From the NCBI GenBank assembly GCA_947476925.1, contig CANJSF010000003.1, positions 1 through 64,000 on the forward strand: a DNA stretch of 64,000 bases, given 5' to 3'. The notes under the pieces are model-generated. The model worked only from the letters and a program-made list of their open reading frames with translations, ran no database searches and was not told the DNA's origin. Position numbers and translations under genes: made by a program. The stretch comes from Rhodospirillaceae bacterium (GTDB lineage: Bacteria > Pseudomonadota > Alphaproteobacteria > Rhodospirillales > Rhodospirillaceae). Position 1 is the first letter of the stretch. The number at the start of each line of letters is the position of its first letter. Below, piece after piece: positions 25,133 through 34,047 of the stretch.

Positions 25133-25827
25133 GGCGGGCCCTCTTCCTCGGGCGCTTTGACCTTCGGGAGCGCGGCTTTATAGGGCGGCGTGACAATCCC
25201 TCCCGACACGATCATCTTCATGCAGTCTTCGACCGACATATCCAAATGAATCATTTGCTCGCGTGGTAGGAATACCAAGTATCCCGAGGTTGGGTTGGGT
25301 GTGGTGGGCAAGTAAACGTTATAAAGCGCTTGGCCGGTTTTCTCGCGCACTTCGCCGTAGGCCTCGCCGATGACGAGCCCTAATGTCCACATCTCGCGGC
25401 GGGGATATTCCACCAGCACCACTTCGTTGAACGACGTTCCCGTACTGCCCAGCACCGATTCAAATATTTGTTTCACTGCTGAATAGATGCTGCTGACGAT
25501 GGGCATGCGCGCCACAATGCGCTCGCCCCAGCGCACCAGCACACGCCCTAAAAAATTGGCCGTGAGAAAGCCGATCAGGGTGAGCGCGGCCAGCAACATA
25601 ATCAGGCCCACGCCTGGAACATCGACGGGTAAATAGGTGTTGGGGTTGTAGGCGTGCGGCAGCAAGCCCGCGACGGTTTCGTCCACCCACGAAATCACGG
25701 CCCAGGACACGTACAACGTCACGCCAATGGGCGCCGTAATCAGCACCCCGGCAAAGAAATAGTTGCGCAGCCGCGCAGCGAAGGAACGGCGCAGCGAGAG
25801 TTTAATTTCAGGAGGTGCGTTCGTCAT
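25129..25827 (-). CDS. DUF502 family inner-membrane protein
   Basis: A membrane protein of 232 residues with two N-terminal transmembrane segments (about 17-40, 'YFFAGVLITAPIGVTLYVSW', and 70-95, 'GVGLIMLLAALTLIGFLTAN'). They are followed by a conserved soluble part including 'RMPIVSSIYSAVKQIFESVL', 'VVLVEYPRREMWTLGLVIGE' and 'LPTTPNPTSGYLVFLPREQM', all DUF502 hallmarks. Function is unknown; in plants the related COV1 proteins affect vascular patterning. It is convergent with recG with a four-base overlap, an arrangement often seen in alphaproteobacteria. Confidence 0.9.
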   Translation of the reverse strand: MTNAPPEIKLSLRRSFAARLRNYFFAGVLITAPIGVTLYVSWAVISWVDETVAGLLPHAYNPNTYLPVDVPGVGLIMLLAALTLIGFLTANFLGRVLVRWGERIVARMPIVSSIYSAVKQIFESVLGSTGTSFNEVVLVEYPRREMWTLGLVIGEAYGEVREKTGQALYNVYLPTTPNPTSGYLVFLPREQMIHLDMSVEDCMKMIVSGGIVTPPYKAALPKVKAPEEEGPP

Positions 25828-25904
25828 TGCCGACTTTATACCTTAAAGTCTGATGTTCGTCGAACTGAGAACGAATGCGCCAGGGTTACCATCGATACCC
25901 CTTC

Positions 25905-26426
25905 ATGAAGATGGGAGGTCTCATCAAGGCGCTGCTCGCGTTTGCGTTGGGCGCATTTGCATTCGTATCGACTGCGCAAGCGCGCTATATTGCCCCAATG
26001 TCACAGGGTGTATACGCTTCTCAACCTACCGTCGGCGTCGGTGTGGTGATCGTCAAAGGCAGCGAGGTCTTAATGATCCGGCGTGGCCAGCCGCCGCGCC
26101 AGGGCGAATGGAGCATTCCTGGTGGCACCCAGGAACTGGGCGAGACCGTGCGCGAAACGGCCGTGCGTGAAATTTTGGAAGAAACCGGCCTGTCCATTGC
26201 CAATTTGAAACTCATCGATGTGGTTGACGCCTTCGGCAAACACCCCGACGGAAGTTTGCGCACGCAATGGGTACTTGTGGATTTTCGGGCCGATTGGGTT
26301 GCGGGCGAGCCTGTGGCCGGGAGTGACGCCGCTCATGCCGAGTGGATGTCCCTGGAACGCATTACCGCTTTGGAATTGTGGCCTGAAACATTACGCATTA
26401 TCGAAACCGCGCTAAAGATGGGCTAA
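25905..26426 (+). CDS. Nudix hydrolase with a signal-peptide-like N-terminus
   Basis: A Nudix-fold pyrophosphohydrolase with a complete Nudix box 'GTQELGETVRETAVREILEE' (G-x5-E-x7-REUxEExGU) and an ADP-ribose-pyrophosphatase-like opening 'TVGVGVVIVKGSEVLMIRRG'. From ATG 25905 the first 27 residues read as a classical signal peptide ('LIKALLAFALGAFAFVSTAQA'). From ATG 25998 ('MSQGVYASQPTVG') the protein would be an ordinary cytosolic Nudix of about 142 residues. Neither start has a good ribosome-binding site. The 2Fe-2S gene follows after eight bases, so an operon is likely. Substrate is unknown. Confidence 0.85.
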   Translation: MKMGGLIKALLAFALGAFAFVSTAQARYIAPMSQGVYASQPTVGVGVVIVKGSEVLMIRRGQPPRQGEWSIPGGTQELGETVRETAVREILEETGLSIANLKLIDVVDAFGKHPDGSLRTQWVLVDFRADWVAGEPVAGSDAAHAEWMSLERITALELWPETLRIIETALKMG

Positions 26427-26434
26427 GGTCAGAC

Positions 26435-26782
26435 ATGTTTGAAGTTGATTACGTTCCTGCCGTTCAGCCGCTGTTTAACGTGCGGCTGTGCATTAATCGG
26501 CGTCTCAATACCGACAACCTGCCCAACTGCGCCGGTCGCGGGTCGCGCGAGCTTGCCGATCGACTGGAAAAGCAGATCATTGCCGAGGGGTTGCCGACCA
26601 AAGTGATTCGCGGTCCGTGCATGAACAACTGCGCGATTGGACCGAACATCAAAATTCAAGCCGGCGACATGCTGAATCTTAACAGCGACGTGAGCGATGA
26701 ACGACTAGAGGCGGTGATGGTGTCGATCCGGGCGGAGGTCAAAAAGCGTCAAACAGCGGCTGGGGCCGACGTCGCTCCATGA
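26435..26782 (+). CDS. Thioredoxin-like [2Fe-2S] ferredoxin-fold protein
   Basis: A small cytoplasmic protein of 115 residues. It carries the four-cysteine pattern of thioredoxin-like 2Fe-2S proteins: two cysteines 12 residues apart in 'LCINRRLNTDNLPNCAGRGS' and a C-x3-C in 'GPCMNNCAIGPN'. The fold matches that of NuoE-type and Shethna-type ferredoxins ('SRELADRLEKQIIAEGLPTK', then a beta strand into the second cysteine pair). Electron partners are not apparent. It sits between the Nudix gene and a tiny membrane protein whose ATG overlaps its stop, so the three likely form one transcript. Confidence 0.85.
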   Translation: MFEVDYVPAVQPLFNVRLCINRRLNTDNLPNCAGRGSRELADRLEKQIIAEGLPTKVIRGPCMNNCAIGPNIKIQAGDMLNLNSDVSDERLEAVMVSIRAEVKKRQTAAGADVAP

Positions 26783-26937
26783 TGGAATTGTTCGTCACGG
26801 TTGGCGTGCTGTTGGCACTCATTGTTGGCGTGGCGCTGATTTTGCCGTGCGAGGCCTGCCGCCTGCGTCGCGAGCGCATGAAGCGTGCCTATGCGGCGTG
26901 GCAAGCAGCCAAAGCCGAAAAAGAAAAACTTAGTTAA
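26779..26937 (+). CDS. Tiny single-pass membrane protein (52 residues)
   Basis: A 52-codon frame starts at ATG 26779 inside the stop of the 2Fe-2S gene (CCATGATGG, four-base overlap), a classic translational-coupling arrangement. The product has one N-terminal membrane helix ('LFVTVGVLLALIVGVALILP') followed directly by a cysteine pair in 'PCEACRLRRERMKRAY' and a basic, Lys/Ala-rich cytoplasmic tail. The family is unknown. The CxxC just under the membrane next to a 2Fe-2S partner makes a redox or anchoring role possible, but that is inference. Its end overlaps the convergent gene by eight bases. Confidence 0.6.
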   Translation: MMELFVTVGVLLALIVGVALILPCEACRLRRERMKRAYAAWQAAKAEKEKLS

Positions 26938-27133
26938 GCGCTTTCTCTACAAAGCTGATCACGGGCGCCAAGCTTGTGAGCGCTGTTGCTTTGATTACCG
27001 GCCATTGTGCATAGGGCCAAATAAAAGCATTCACCATACCTTTGCCCATCGGCACTTTTTCAAAGAGATCTTTCACAAAGAATAGAATCCCCGTGATGCA
27101 ATACAGAGCCTGAATTAAAGCAAGCCTTCCCAT
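26930..27133 (-). CDS. Small hydrophobic protein of unknown function
   Basis: The product is 67 residues with two probable membrane-associated segments, 'LALIQALYCITGILFFVKDL' and 'AFIWPYAQWPVIKATALTSL'. I recognise no family. ATG 27133 has GGGGGAC four bases upstream, a good ribosome-binding site. A TTG at 27145 is in frame but unsupported. It is convergent with the 52-residue protein and stands alone on its strand. Confidence 0.6.
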   Translation of the reverse strand: MGRLALIQALYCITGILFFVKDLFEKVPMGKGMVNAFIWPYAQWPVIKATALTSLAPVISFVEKALN

Positions 27134-27212
27134 GTGGTCCCCCAACCCGCGATCGAGATAGCAACCTTGCCGTGGGCGCAGGAAAAAATCTAGAGCCTGC
27201 CTGATTCACGGC

Positions 27213-28274
27213 TTACGATTTTGCCTCCGGTTTCTTCGTGAGTTCGGCCATGCGCTTTTTCAAGGGGGCGACTTCATAAGCCGGCACCTCAAAAACCCAG
27301 CCTTCGCCGCGCGCGGTCAGTTCGGCCATCGCCTTGACCCAATCCGTTGCGCCTTCAGCCGGTGGTGTTGCGGGCGCAGTAGCTTCGCCGCGCACCTTGA
27401 TCCAGCTTTTACCGTCAACCTCGGCGTAGTCGATCAACACCTTAAATCCATCGAAGCCCTCAAACTCGGCCTTGATGGTTTTATTGGCAGGCATGGCAAC
27501 GTCTGATGCTTTGCGGACGTCATCGAGCAGCAAAATCGCCAAAACTCGGCCAAGCTCGTCGGCGACAAAATCGGTGGCCGGTTCACGACCAGCCGGGATG
27601 CCTTGAATTTTGAAACTGGCGTCCTCGGGCTTTTCCTTGGCGACCACAACACGCTCGCCATCGGGTTGGCGTACCGTAACGCGCTTGATCTGCTTGTCTT
27701 TAATGTCGGCCACATCGCGCTTCAACCAGTCGCGCGCTTTGTCCCCGGGGTTTAGCTCACCTAAGGCCAGCCATGTCTGCGCGTCGCCAGGAATGCGGAT
27801 GTACGTGCCGCCTTCTTTGCTGCCAAGTGTGAACTTGCGCTTGCCAATCACGACGTCGGCGATGGTTTTGCCCTCTTTGTCGAGCAGCGTGACTTGTTTG
27901 GCGCGACCGTCTTTGGCGTCGGGTTCGTTCAAGTCCAGCCGGTCGTAACGGTTTTCAAGTTTCGTTTTGGCTTCCAACTTAGCCATGCGCGCTAAGCGCA
28001 ACACCAATTCGTTGACCTTTTTGTCGTCGGACAAATAGTTGCCGCGTTCACGGAAACGCCAGTTTTGTCCATCCCAGTCAATCGTGTAAGTGCCATCTTT
28101 GCTGCGAACAACCACCGTTTTGAGGCGGTTTACATCGGTGACGAGTTTGGGAAATACCAAAGTGCCACCGGCATCGGCACTTTCGTAGGAAGGTTGGGAA
28201 CCCACAACGACAATGGCCAAACCAACAGCCAGTACAGTTGCGGCGCACAGGGCGAGAAACGATTTCATGGTCAT
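27213..28274 (-). CDS. DUF4340 protein of a Gld-type ABC exporter operon
   Basis: A 353-residue protein with an N-terminal membrane anchor/signal ('FLALCAATVLAVGLAIVVVG') and a long, beta-rich, Lys/Glu-rich extracytoplasmic part typical of DUF4340 ('YTIDWDGQNWRFRERGNYL', 'LNPGDKARDWLKRDVADIKD'). DUF4340 proteins commonly end operons encoding GldA/F/G-like ABC exporters, as here, and are assumed to be their periplasmic partner. Start ATG 28274 has GGGGGAG eight bases upstream. It is last in the leftward four-gene operon from 31937. Confidence 0.88.
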   Translation of the reverse strand: MTMKSFLALCAATVLAVGLAIVVVGSQPSYESADAGGTLVFPKLVTDVNRLKTVVVRSKDGTYTIDWDGQNWRFRERGNYLSDDKKVNELVLRLARMAKLEAKTKLENRYDRLDLNEPDAKDGRAKQVTLLDKEGKTIADVVIGKRKFTLGSKEGGTYIRIPGDAQTWLALGELNPGDKARDWLKRDVADIKDKQIKRVTVRQPDGERVVVAKEKPEDASFKIQGIPAGREPATDFVADELGRVLAILLLDDVRKASDVAMPANKTIKAEFEGFDGFKVLIDYAEVDGKSWIKVRGEATAPATPPAEGATDWVKAMAELTARGEGWVFEVPAYEVAPLKKRMAELTKKPEAKS

Positions 28275-28291
28275 GGTTCTGTCTCCCCCCT

Positions 28292-30202
28292 TTAAGTCTC
28301 AACCGCGCGAATTTTGCGCCGGTTGTGTCGCACGATGGCCAAACCAATCAAGATAAGCCCAAATACAATTGGAACGCCTGCGATGTTGATGAACTTCACA
28401 AAACCTTCGATGGTTTCGATGTCCTGGCGCAGGGCGCGTTGCACCTCGCGTAACTCGCCGCGCGTGGCGATAATTTCTCCACGATAATTCTCGATGGTTT
28501 TGGTGTCTTCCTCACTCAGCATGGCCTCAGCCGCTCCTGGACCTTGCTGCTTCAATTGAACGTCACCAATTTTCTTTTGCAATTCGTCAAGGCGTGTCAG
28601 CAGCGCCTGCTCTTTATTACGGAACTGGAGCTCGGCATCTTGGCGAATGCTATCGATCAGTTCGAACGGACGGCTTTGTGCGCCGCGCCCACGAAGGCTT
28701 GATAAGGCGGGCGAGCCGGTCAAGTTTTCCAACGCGTTGACAACAAAACTGGCGTTGTCTGATGTGGGCACCAACACACGTTGGCCCATGAAGTTGCTTT
28801 CCTGAGCCCAGAAACGCTCAGACAACATGTCTGCATCGGCCACCACCACAACCTGAATTGGCTGCGTCGATTGCTTGAGGTGTTCTGCCGCAGGCGCTTT
28901 GGCGGCAGCGCCCTCGGGCCGTTTCGGAGCGCCGTCGGGGAATGCCGACTTCGCCGTACCCGAAATACGCACGGCTAAGTTTTCAGCGCGATTGGCAGGT
29001 TTGAAGTCGCGGAACAAGGCCACAACGTCGGGCATGCCCACAACTTTGTCTGCGGGCACGCGCATCGACTTCAGCCCCGTTTTGATTAACGGCGTCACTG
29101 TGGTGCCTGCATCGGCGATGGTATCAATCACGCCCGAGGTCGCCATCATGATCTGGCCCAAGTCGCCCGTGATGGCATCATTGGCATCGAGATTTTCTTT
29201 GGGCAAGTTCATCCAGGCAACGTAGTCGGACACCACCGGGCGACCGCCCGCTTGCGAATTCACGCGCGTGGCCGCGTCCAAATCGCCCGCAATCAGCCCA
29301 TCGGGAATGCTCACGCCCCAGGCAGCGAGCAATTTCTTGGCCCCTTCCAGCGAGCCGCCGCCTTGCATACCACCCATGGGGTTGGCGCTTTCGGCATTGG
29401 GGTCCACAAATACCAAGGCCTTGCCGCCACGCAGCACAAATTGGTCAATGGCATACTGCGCGCTCTCAGACAGGTTCTCGGGCTGAGCCAGCATCAGAAT
29501 GCTGATGTCTTTGGGAATTTCTTCCAAATTAACATCGAGGTTCGTGACCTCGAAAAGATCCTTGATCCCTTCCATGATCGCCCACGGTGGTGTGGGTTGA
29601 CCGCCCATCCCAAACTGACCTTGCGACATGCCGCCCTCTAGAGGCAGCGATGTCAACATGCCGATTTTTGGCTGGTTGGGGCGCGACAGCGAATAGATCA
29701 ACTTCGTCAGATCGTACTCTAAGAATTTTTCACGCTCGAGGTTGAAAAATGGAATCGTCTTTTGGTCGTCGGTGGAATTCGTCGCCGCTAAACCGAAATA
29801 GCCGACCTCACCGCCCTGCCCCAATGGCACCGCTTGCATGCCAAAACCAACGGCACGGTCTTCGGTGTCCGAGAACGGTTCGGGGTTGAAGTACTCGACC
29901 TTAAGCTTGCCTTTCGCCAGCGCTGAGTATTGTTGAAGCAAATCGCGCACGCGTTGGTAGTACGCGGAATGGCGCGGGCTCGCCTCGCCCAACATCGACG
30001 AGAAGTAAATGCGAACCGTAATCGGCTCTTCAATTCCGGTGAACACCGGTTTGACTTGATCCGACAACGAATAGGCGGCGCCTTGCGTGGCATCGTAGCG
30101 CAATCCCAGCAGCGACGTGTTCGAGACTAAATTCACAGCGACCAGAAGAACCGCAGCGACAGCCACGGCAACAACGGCGAGTTTGGAACGATCTTGCATC
30201 AT
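28292..30202 (-). CDS. GldG-like ABC transporter accessory protein
   Basis: A membrane-anchored protein of 636 residues. Membrane segments lie at the N-terminus ('LAVVAVAVAAVLLVAVNLVS') and C-terminus ('FINIAGVPIVFGLILIGLAI'). Between them is a large periplasmic part of the GldG/ABC_transp_aux type ('VRDLLQQYSALAKGKLKVEY', 'PNQPKIGMLTSLPLEGGMSQ', 'FVLRGGKALVFVDPNAES'). A coiled coil (about 530-600) precedes the last helix. In Bacteroidetes GldG works with GldA and GldF in gliding. In proteobacteria the homologous set is an exporter of unknown substrate. It lies between the permease and DUF4340 genes. Confidence 0.9.
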   Translation of the reverse strand: MMQDRSKLAVVAVAVAAVLLVAVNLVSNTSLLGLRYDATQGAAYSLSDQVKPVFTGIEEPITVRIYFSSMLGEASPRHSAYYQRVRDLLQQYSALAKGKLKVEYFNPEPFSDTEDRAVGFGMQAVPLGQGGEVGYFGLAATNSTDDQKTIPFFNLEREKFLEYDLTKLIYSLSRPNQPKIGMLTSLPLEGGMSQGQFGMGGQPTPPWAIMEGIKDLFEVTNLDVNLEEIPKDISILMLAQPENLSESAQYAIDQFVLRGGKALVFVDPNAESANPMGGMQGGGSLEGAKKLLAAWGVSIPDGLIAGDLDAATRVNSQAGGRPVVSDYVAWMNLPKENLDANDAITGDLGQIMMATSGVIDTIADAGTTVTPLIKTGLKSMRVPADKVVGMPDVVALFRDFKPANRAENLAVRISGTAKSAFPDGAPKRPEGAAAKAPAAEHLKQSTQPIQVVVVADADMLSERFWAQESNFMGQRVLVPTSDNASFVVNALENLTGSPALSSLRGRGAQSRPFELIDSIRQDAELQFRNKEQALLTRLDELQKKIGDVQLKQQGPGAAEAMLSEEDTKTIENYRGEIIATRGELREVQRALRQDIETIEGFVKFINIAGVPIVFGLILIGLAIVRHNRRKIRAVET

Positions 30203-30214
30203 GATGGTGCTCCC

Positions 30215-30949
30215 TTACGCCGCTTTTTTGGTTTCAACAGCAACGACCGTGGCAAAGAGCCAAAAGCCGATCAACGAGAGGAAATAAATAAAGTCCCGAA
30301 TGTCGATGATGCCGCGGCTGAGCGCTTCAAAGCGCGTGAGAAAGCTGAACGACGCGATGGTGGTCACAACCGCATCGGGCGCCCACAACCGGAAGAAGTT
30401 CAGCACCAAATCCAATCCGCTCATGGTGAACAAGAAGCACACCACCGAGCCTGCGATAAACGCGATGATTTGATTGCGTGTAAGGGCTGACATGCAAATG
30501 CCAATGGCCAGGAATGCGCCCGCCATTAGGAAACTGCCAATGTAGCTCACAAAAATCACACCGTTGTCGGGCGAGCCCAACACATTCACTGTCAGCCACA
30601 TGGGGAAAGTCAGGGCTAAGGCAATGCCGCAGAAGATCCACGCCGCAACAAACTTGCCCAGCACGGCATCAAAAGTCGTGATGGGAAGAGTGAGGAGTTG
30701 TTCAATCGTTCCTGATTTGCGTTCTTCGGCCCATAACCGCATCGCAACGGCTGGAACCAGCAATAAATACAGCCATGGATGAAAGCTGAAAAAACCTTCA
30801 AGGCTGGCTTGGTTACGATCAAAAAAGCGCCCGATGTAGAATGTAAAGGCACCAGTCATGGCCACAAAGATGGCGATAAACACAAACGCCATAGGTGTTG
30901 CGAAGTACGCGTACAACTCGCGCTTGGCGATGATCCAGGCTTGACGCAT
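30215..30949 (-). CDS. GldF-like ABC exporter permease
   Basis: An inner-membrane permease of 244 residues with six predicted helices of the ABC-2 type, e.g. 'FVFIAIFVAMTGAFTFYIGR', 'PWLYLLLVPAVAMRLWAEE', 'GSFLMAGAFLAIGICMSAL' and 'IIAFIAGSVVCFLFTMSGLD'. The segment 'AMRLWAEERKSGTIEQLLTL' is characteristic of this permease group. It is encoded directly after the ATPase gene (28 bases) and before the GldG-like gene. The substrate is unknown. Confidence 0.93.
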   Translation of the reverse strand: MRQAWIIAKRELYAYFATPMAFVFIAIFVAMTGAFTFYIGRFFDRNQASLEGFFSFHPWLYLLLVPAVAMRLWAEERKSGTIEQLLTLPITTFDAVLGKFVAAWIFCGIALALTFPMWLTVNVLGSPDNGVIFVSYIGSFLMAGAFLAIGICMSALTRNQIIAFIAGSVVCFLFTMSGLDLVLNFFRLWAPDAVVTTIASFSFLTRFEALSRGIIDIRDFIYFLSLIGFWLFATVVAVETKKAA

Positions 30950-30977
30950 GGGTATGTATCCTTAAGTGCAAAAAAGA

Positions 30978-31937
30978 TTAGGCCGCGGATTTGATCGCGC
31001 CGGTCGTAATGAGGCGGAAGACATCATCCAGATCGCCGCGATCTTGGAAGATTTCCGCAACATTAATGCCATTGTTTCGCATCGCCGTCGCCACATCGCT
31101 CAAGATCGGCGCGCTGGTTTTTGGAATAGCGCGCAGTCGCGTCGTATTGTCATCAATCGTCTGCGATTGTGTATACGCGACATTGGTCACGCCACGCAGC
31201 GCGGCGATAGCTGATTCAACCTGGACCGTCGGAATCACAACCGCGACGGCATGATAATCGGGCAGCTTTGCCAGCAGTTGGTCGGATGTTCCATCGGCCA
31301 GCAACTTGCCCTGCCCGATGATGACGGCACGTGTGCAAACAGCTGTCACTTCTTCAAGAATGTGAGTGGAAATAATAATGGCTTTGTCGGCCGCCATTTC
31401 TTTGATGAGCGAGCGCACATGATGCTTCTGGTTCGGATCTAACCCGTCTGTGGGTTCGTCGAGAATCAAAACCGGCGGATCGTGCAAAATCGCCTGCGCC
31501 ATGCCAACGCGGCGCTTGTAACCCTTTGACAACACTTCAATCGGGCGGTCGATTACATCCCCCAGCACCACGCGCTCAACAGCGCGCGCGATACGGGTTT
31601 GTGCTTCGGCACCTTCAAGTCCGCGGACAGCGGCGATAAACGTCAGGAACGCACGCACGGTCATGTCTTCGTACGACGGCGAGCCTTCGGGCATGTAGCC
31701 CAAAGCACGCTTCACAGCCGTGGGGTCGCTGGCCACATCATGACCACAGACAGTGGCGGTGCCGCTGGTGGGTGTCAGAAACCCAGCAATCATGCGCATG
31801 GTGGTTGTTTTGCCGGCGCCATTCGGCCCCAAGAAGCCCAGAACCTCGCCCTTGCCGACCGACAAACTAATGCCGTCAACACCAACAAAATTTCCAAAGG
31901 TTTTGACCAGGCGGTCAACCTCAACCATCGCTGTCAT
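30978..31937 (-). CDS. GldA-like ABC exporter ATP-binding protein
   Basis: The ATPase of the exporter, 319 residues. It has Walker A 'GFLGPNGAGKTTTMRMI', a signature loop in the variant form 'VLSKGYKRRVGMAQAILHDP' (LSKGYKRR, as in drug/Nod-factor-type exporters), Walker B 'VLILDEPTDGLDPNQ' and the H-loop 'IIISTHILEEV'. A C-terminal extension of about 90 residues is typical of GldA/CcmA-like ATPases with regulatory tails. It is the first gene of the leftward four-gene operon. Confidence 0.95.
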   Translation of the reverse strand: MTAMVEVDRLVKTFGNFVGVDGISLSVGKGEVLGFLGPNGAGKTTTMRMIAGFLTPTSGTATVCGHDVASDPTAVKRALGYMPEGSPSYEDMTVRAFLTFIAAVRGLEGAEAQTRIARAVERVVLGDVIDRPIEVLSKGYKRRVGMAQAILHDPPVLILDEPTDGLDPNQKHHVRSLIKEMAADKAIIISTHILEEVTAVCTRAVIIGQGKLLADGTSDQLLAKLPDYHAVAVVIPTVQVESAIAALRGVTNVAYTQSQTIDDNTTRLRAIPKTSAPILSDVATAMRNNGINVAEIFQDRGDLDDVFRLITTGAIKSAA

Positions 31938-32100
31938 GCGCTACCCTCACCGTCAGGTTCGTAAATTTTGGACACTCATATAGTGCGTCCGGGCGCCAAT
32001 TCCGGCCCGTATTGCGCGAGACGCTACTTTGCCCAACTGGGGCACGCAAGCCCTGTCAGGCCCTGGAAGCGAGTTGAAAAATTAAAATAAATTCATGTGG

Positions 32101-33825
32101 TTAGGGCTTGCTGGCAGCCCGTGCCGCCGCAGCCCCGTCCAGTTCACCCGAGGTTGGCTTTGCCGACAGTCGGGGGTCATTTATCGATCCGCGCTTAATC
32201 AGGTCGTCGAGCTCTTTCACGACGGTTTCGAGATGAGCCAAGGGCGCGCGTGCTTCTTTGATCAGGGCGGCTGAGGAACTGCGAGCCACATGGCCATTGA
32301 TTGCAACTGCGTGCTCGCGCACCTCGCGGCCGACATCTTCAAGGTTACGGGGCTTAGCGGTAAAAACCTCGGGCACCAGTCGCACGCTATCAATCAGCAT
32401 GTGCATATAGTTATTCACCAGCGGATCGGCGTCGGCCATTTTTTGCACGATCATATCTTTTGCAATCAATGACAGCGTACAGTCTTCCAGAGCGACTGCG
32501 GTGGCACGACGCGGCGTACCGTCGATAATTGCCATCTCGCCGAACAATTCGCCTTTTCGCACACGCGATACCGGCGTGCGCTTGCCGTCGATATCGCGAT
32601 AAATTGCAATCGAGCCCGACGCCAGAATGTATGCCGAGGTCGCCACTTCGCCTTGCTTGAAAACCGTTTGCCCTTTCGCCACGAACATAATCTCGATGGA
32701 CTGATCCTCGAGAGGTTCCACCGGCGCATCGGTGGGCGAGCGATGGATTTCCGCGCCCTTGTCGAATTCGCCACGTTTGTGTTTCAAATAATTTTGTGCC
32801 GCCTCACGCGCTTCTTTTTCCAACTGCAGCGCCGGAACGTGGGGTTTAACCACCAGCATCACGGCGCGCGTCAGCTTTTGGATCATCTTAATGTCGCGCT
32901 CGCTGGGGTTATCGTAGCGCTCGGCGATCTCTTCGACCTGCTTGGCCAACGAGCCACAAACCATGCCCAACTCGCCCTCGTTGATGCGCTCGGCAGTTTT
33001 GGCCGCATCCCGCAAGACTTCCACCAGAACCAAAATCTTATCTTTAATATCGGGCGTAATGTTCTTGGTCTCATACGCGTCAATGATGAGATGACAGACA
33101 AAACCTAATCGGTAGCTGTTGCTGTCAAGCCGTGCGTGCAACACGTCATTGACCGAGCTTTCAACGGCGGCTTTAATTTCTTCTTTCTGAATGTCGTTGC
33201 CATTCGCCTTCTCGAGCATCGTGTTGAGGACTTGAATGCGACGAATGCTCGATGGTCGGTTTTTAGCGCGGCGATCCGGCCCTAAATAATCGCTGGTAAC
33301 AACAAACGCTTGGCGATTAACGGTCACACGCTTCAGCCGCTGCAATAATTGATCTTCCTTCAGCGGCTTGATGATGATGTCGTCGGTGCCCGCTTGCATG
33401 GCTTTTTTAACGGCGGCCACTTGGTCGTTATCGACCAGTGTGGTGATCATGACGAAAGGGTTTTCGCCCAACTTGCTGTGGCGAATATCGCGAACAAAAT
33501 CGAAAACATCAGCAGCGACGTCGGCTCCAAGAACAATCAAATCCGGAGCGGTTTCGTCCATCATTTTACGAATTGTGCCGAGATCCGTTTTGGTTGTGAC
33601 GTTCAAGACACCTAAACGGTTCAGCATGCCTGCCACGTCTTGCGCTTCGCCCTCGTTGCCCATGGCAATGAAGGCGATCACTTTTTCCATGTTCTTCGGG
33701 TCGAGGTCGATGGTGGGAATCGCCGTCTTGCCCACCGGCAGCGGCTTGGCAGCAGGCAGAGGCTTGCCTCCGAGCTGCGCTGCCGCAGCTGGCCCGACTG
33801 TTATTCCGCCGCCTCTTCCACTCAT
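32101..33825 (-). CDS. Receiver-domain protein with C-terminal cyclic-nucleotide-binding domain
   Basis: A cytoplasmic regulator of 574 residues. A low-complexity Gly/Ala/Pro leader (1-35) is followed by a CheY-like receiver (about 45-165) with the acceptor region 'LIVLGADVAADVFDFVRDI' and Lys in 'DIIIKPLKED'. After the 'DYLGPDRRAKNRPSSIRR' linker comes a ~200-residue helical region. Then a cNMP-binding domain follows (about 385-500, 'FVAKGQTVFKQGEVATSAYI', 'KGELFGEMAIIDGTPRRATA') and an Ala-rich tail. The cNMP phosphate cassette is GEMA...PRRA, so real cAMP/cGMP binding is plausible. There is no HTH. ATG 33825 is used; an in-frame non-ATG start at 33873 is less likely. Partners are unknown. 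Confidence 0.85.
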   Translation of the reverse strand: MSGRGGGITVGPAAAAQLGGKPLPAAKPLPVGKTAIPTIDLDPKNMEKVIAFIAMGNEGEAQDVAGMLNRLGVLNVTTKTDLGTIRKMMDETAPDLIVLGADVAADVFDFVRDIRHSKLGENPFVMITTLVDNDQVAAVKKAMQAGTDDIIIKPLKEDQLLQRLKRVTVNRQAFVVTSDYLGPDRRAKNRPSSIRRIQVLNTMLEKANGNDIQKEEIKAAVESSVNDVLHARLDSNSYRLGFVCHLIIDAYETKNITPDIKDKILVLVEVLRDAAKTAERINEGELGMVCGSLAKQVEEIAERYDNPSERDIKMIQKLTRAVMLVVKPHVPALQLEKEAREAAQNYLKHKRGEFDKGAEIHRSPTDAPVEPLEDQSIEIMFVAKGQTVFKQGEVATSAYILASGSIAIYRDIDGKRTPVSRVRKGELFGEMAIIDGTPRRATAVALEDCTLSLIAKDMIVQKMADADPLVNNYMHMLIDSVRLVPEVFTAKPRNLEDVGREVREHAVAINGHVARSSSAALIKEARAPLAHLETVVKELDDLIKRGSINDPRLSAKPTSGELDGAAAARAASKP

Positions 33826-34047
33826 GTCCAACAAACCCGCGCCGTTGTCGGCGCTTGATCTCGATAAGGCCACGTGTGACCGTGGCTCTCCCCGCAGTTG
33901 TTTTTAAGGTCTTATTTCCCTTTGTAAAGCGTACAGCCTTGATATTTCTTAGCAAGTAAAACGAACACCTGCGGTGTTTGACTTGATTGCCGCTCGAAAC
34001 ATTATCACAATTGCTGATTGAAAGAATTTACAACCAAGGAGCGGTAC

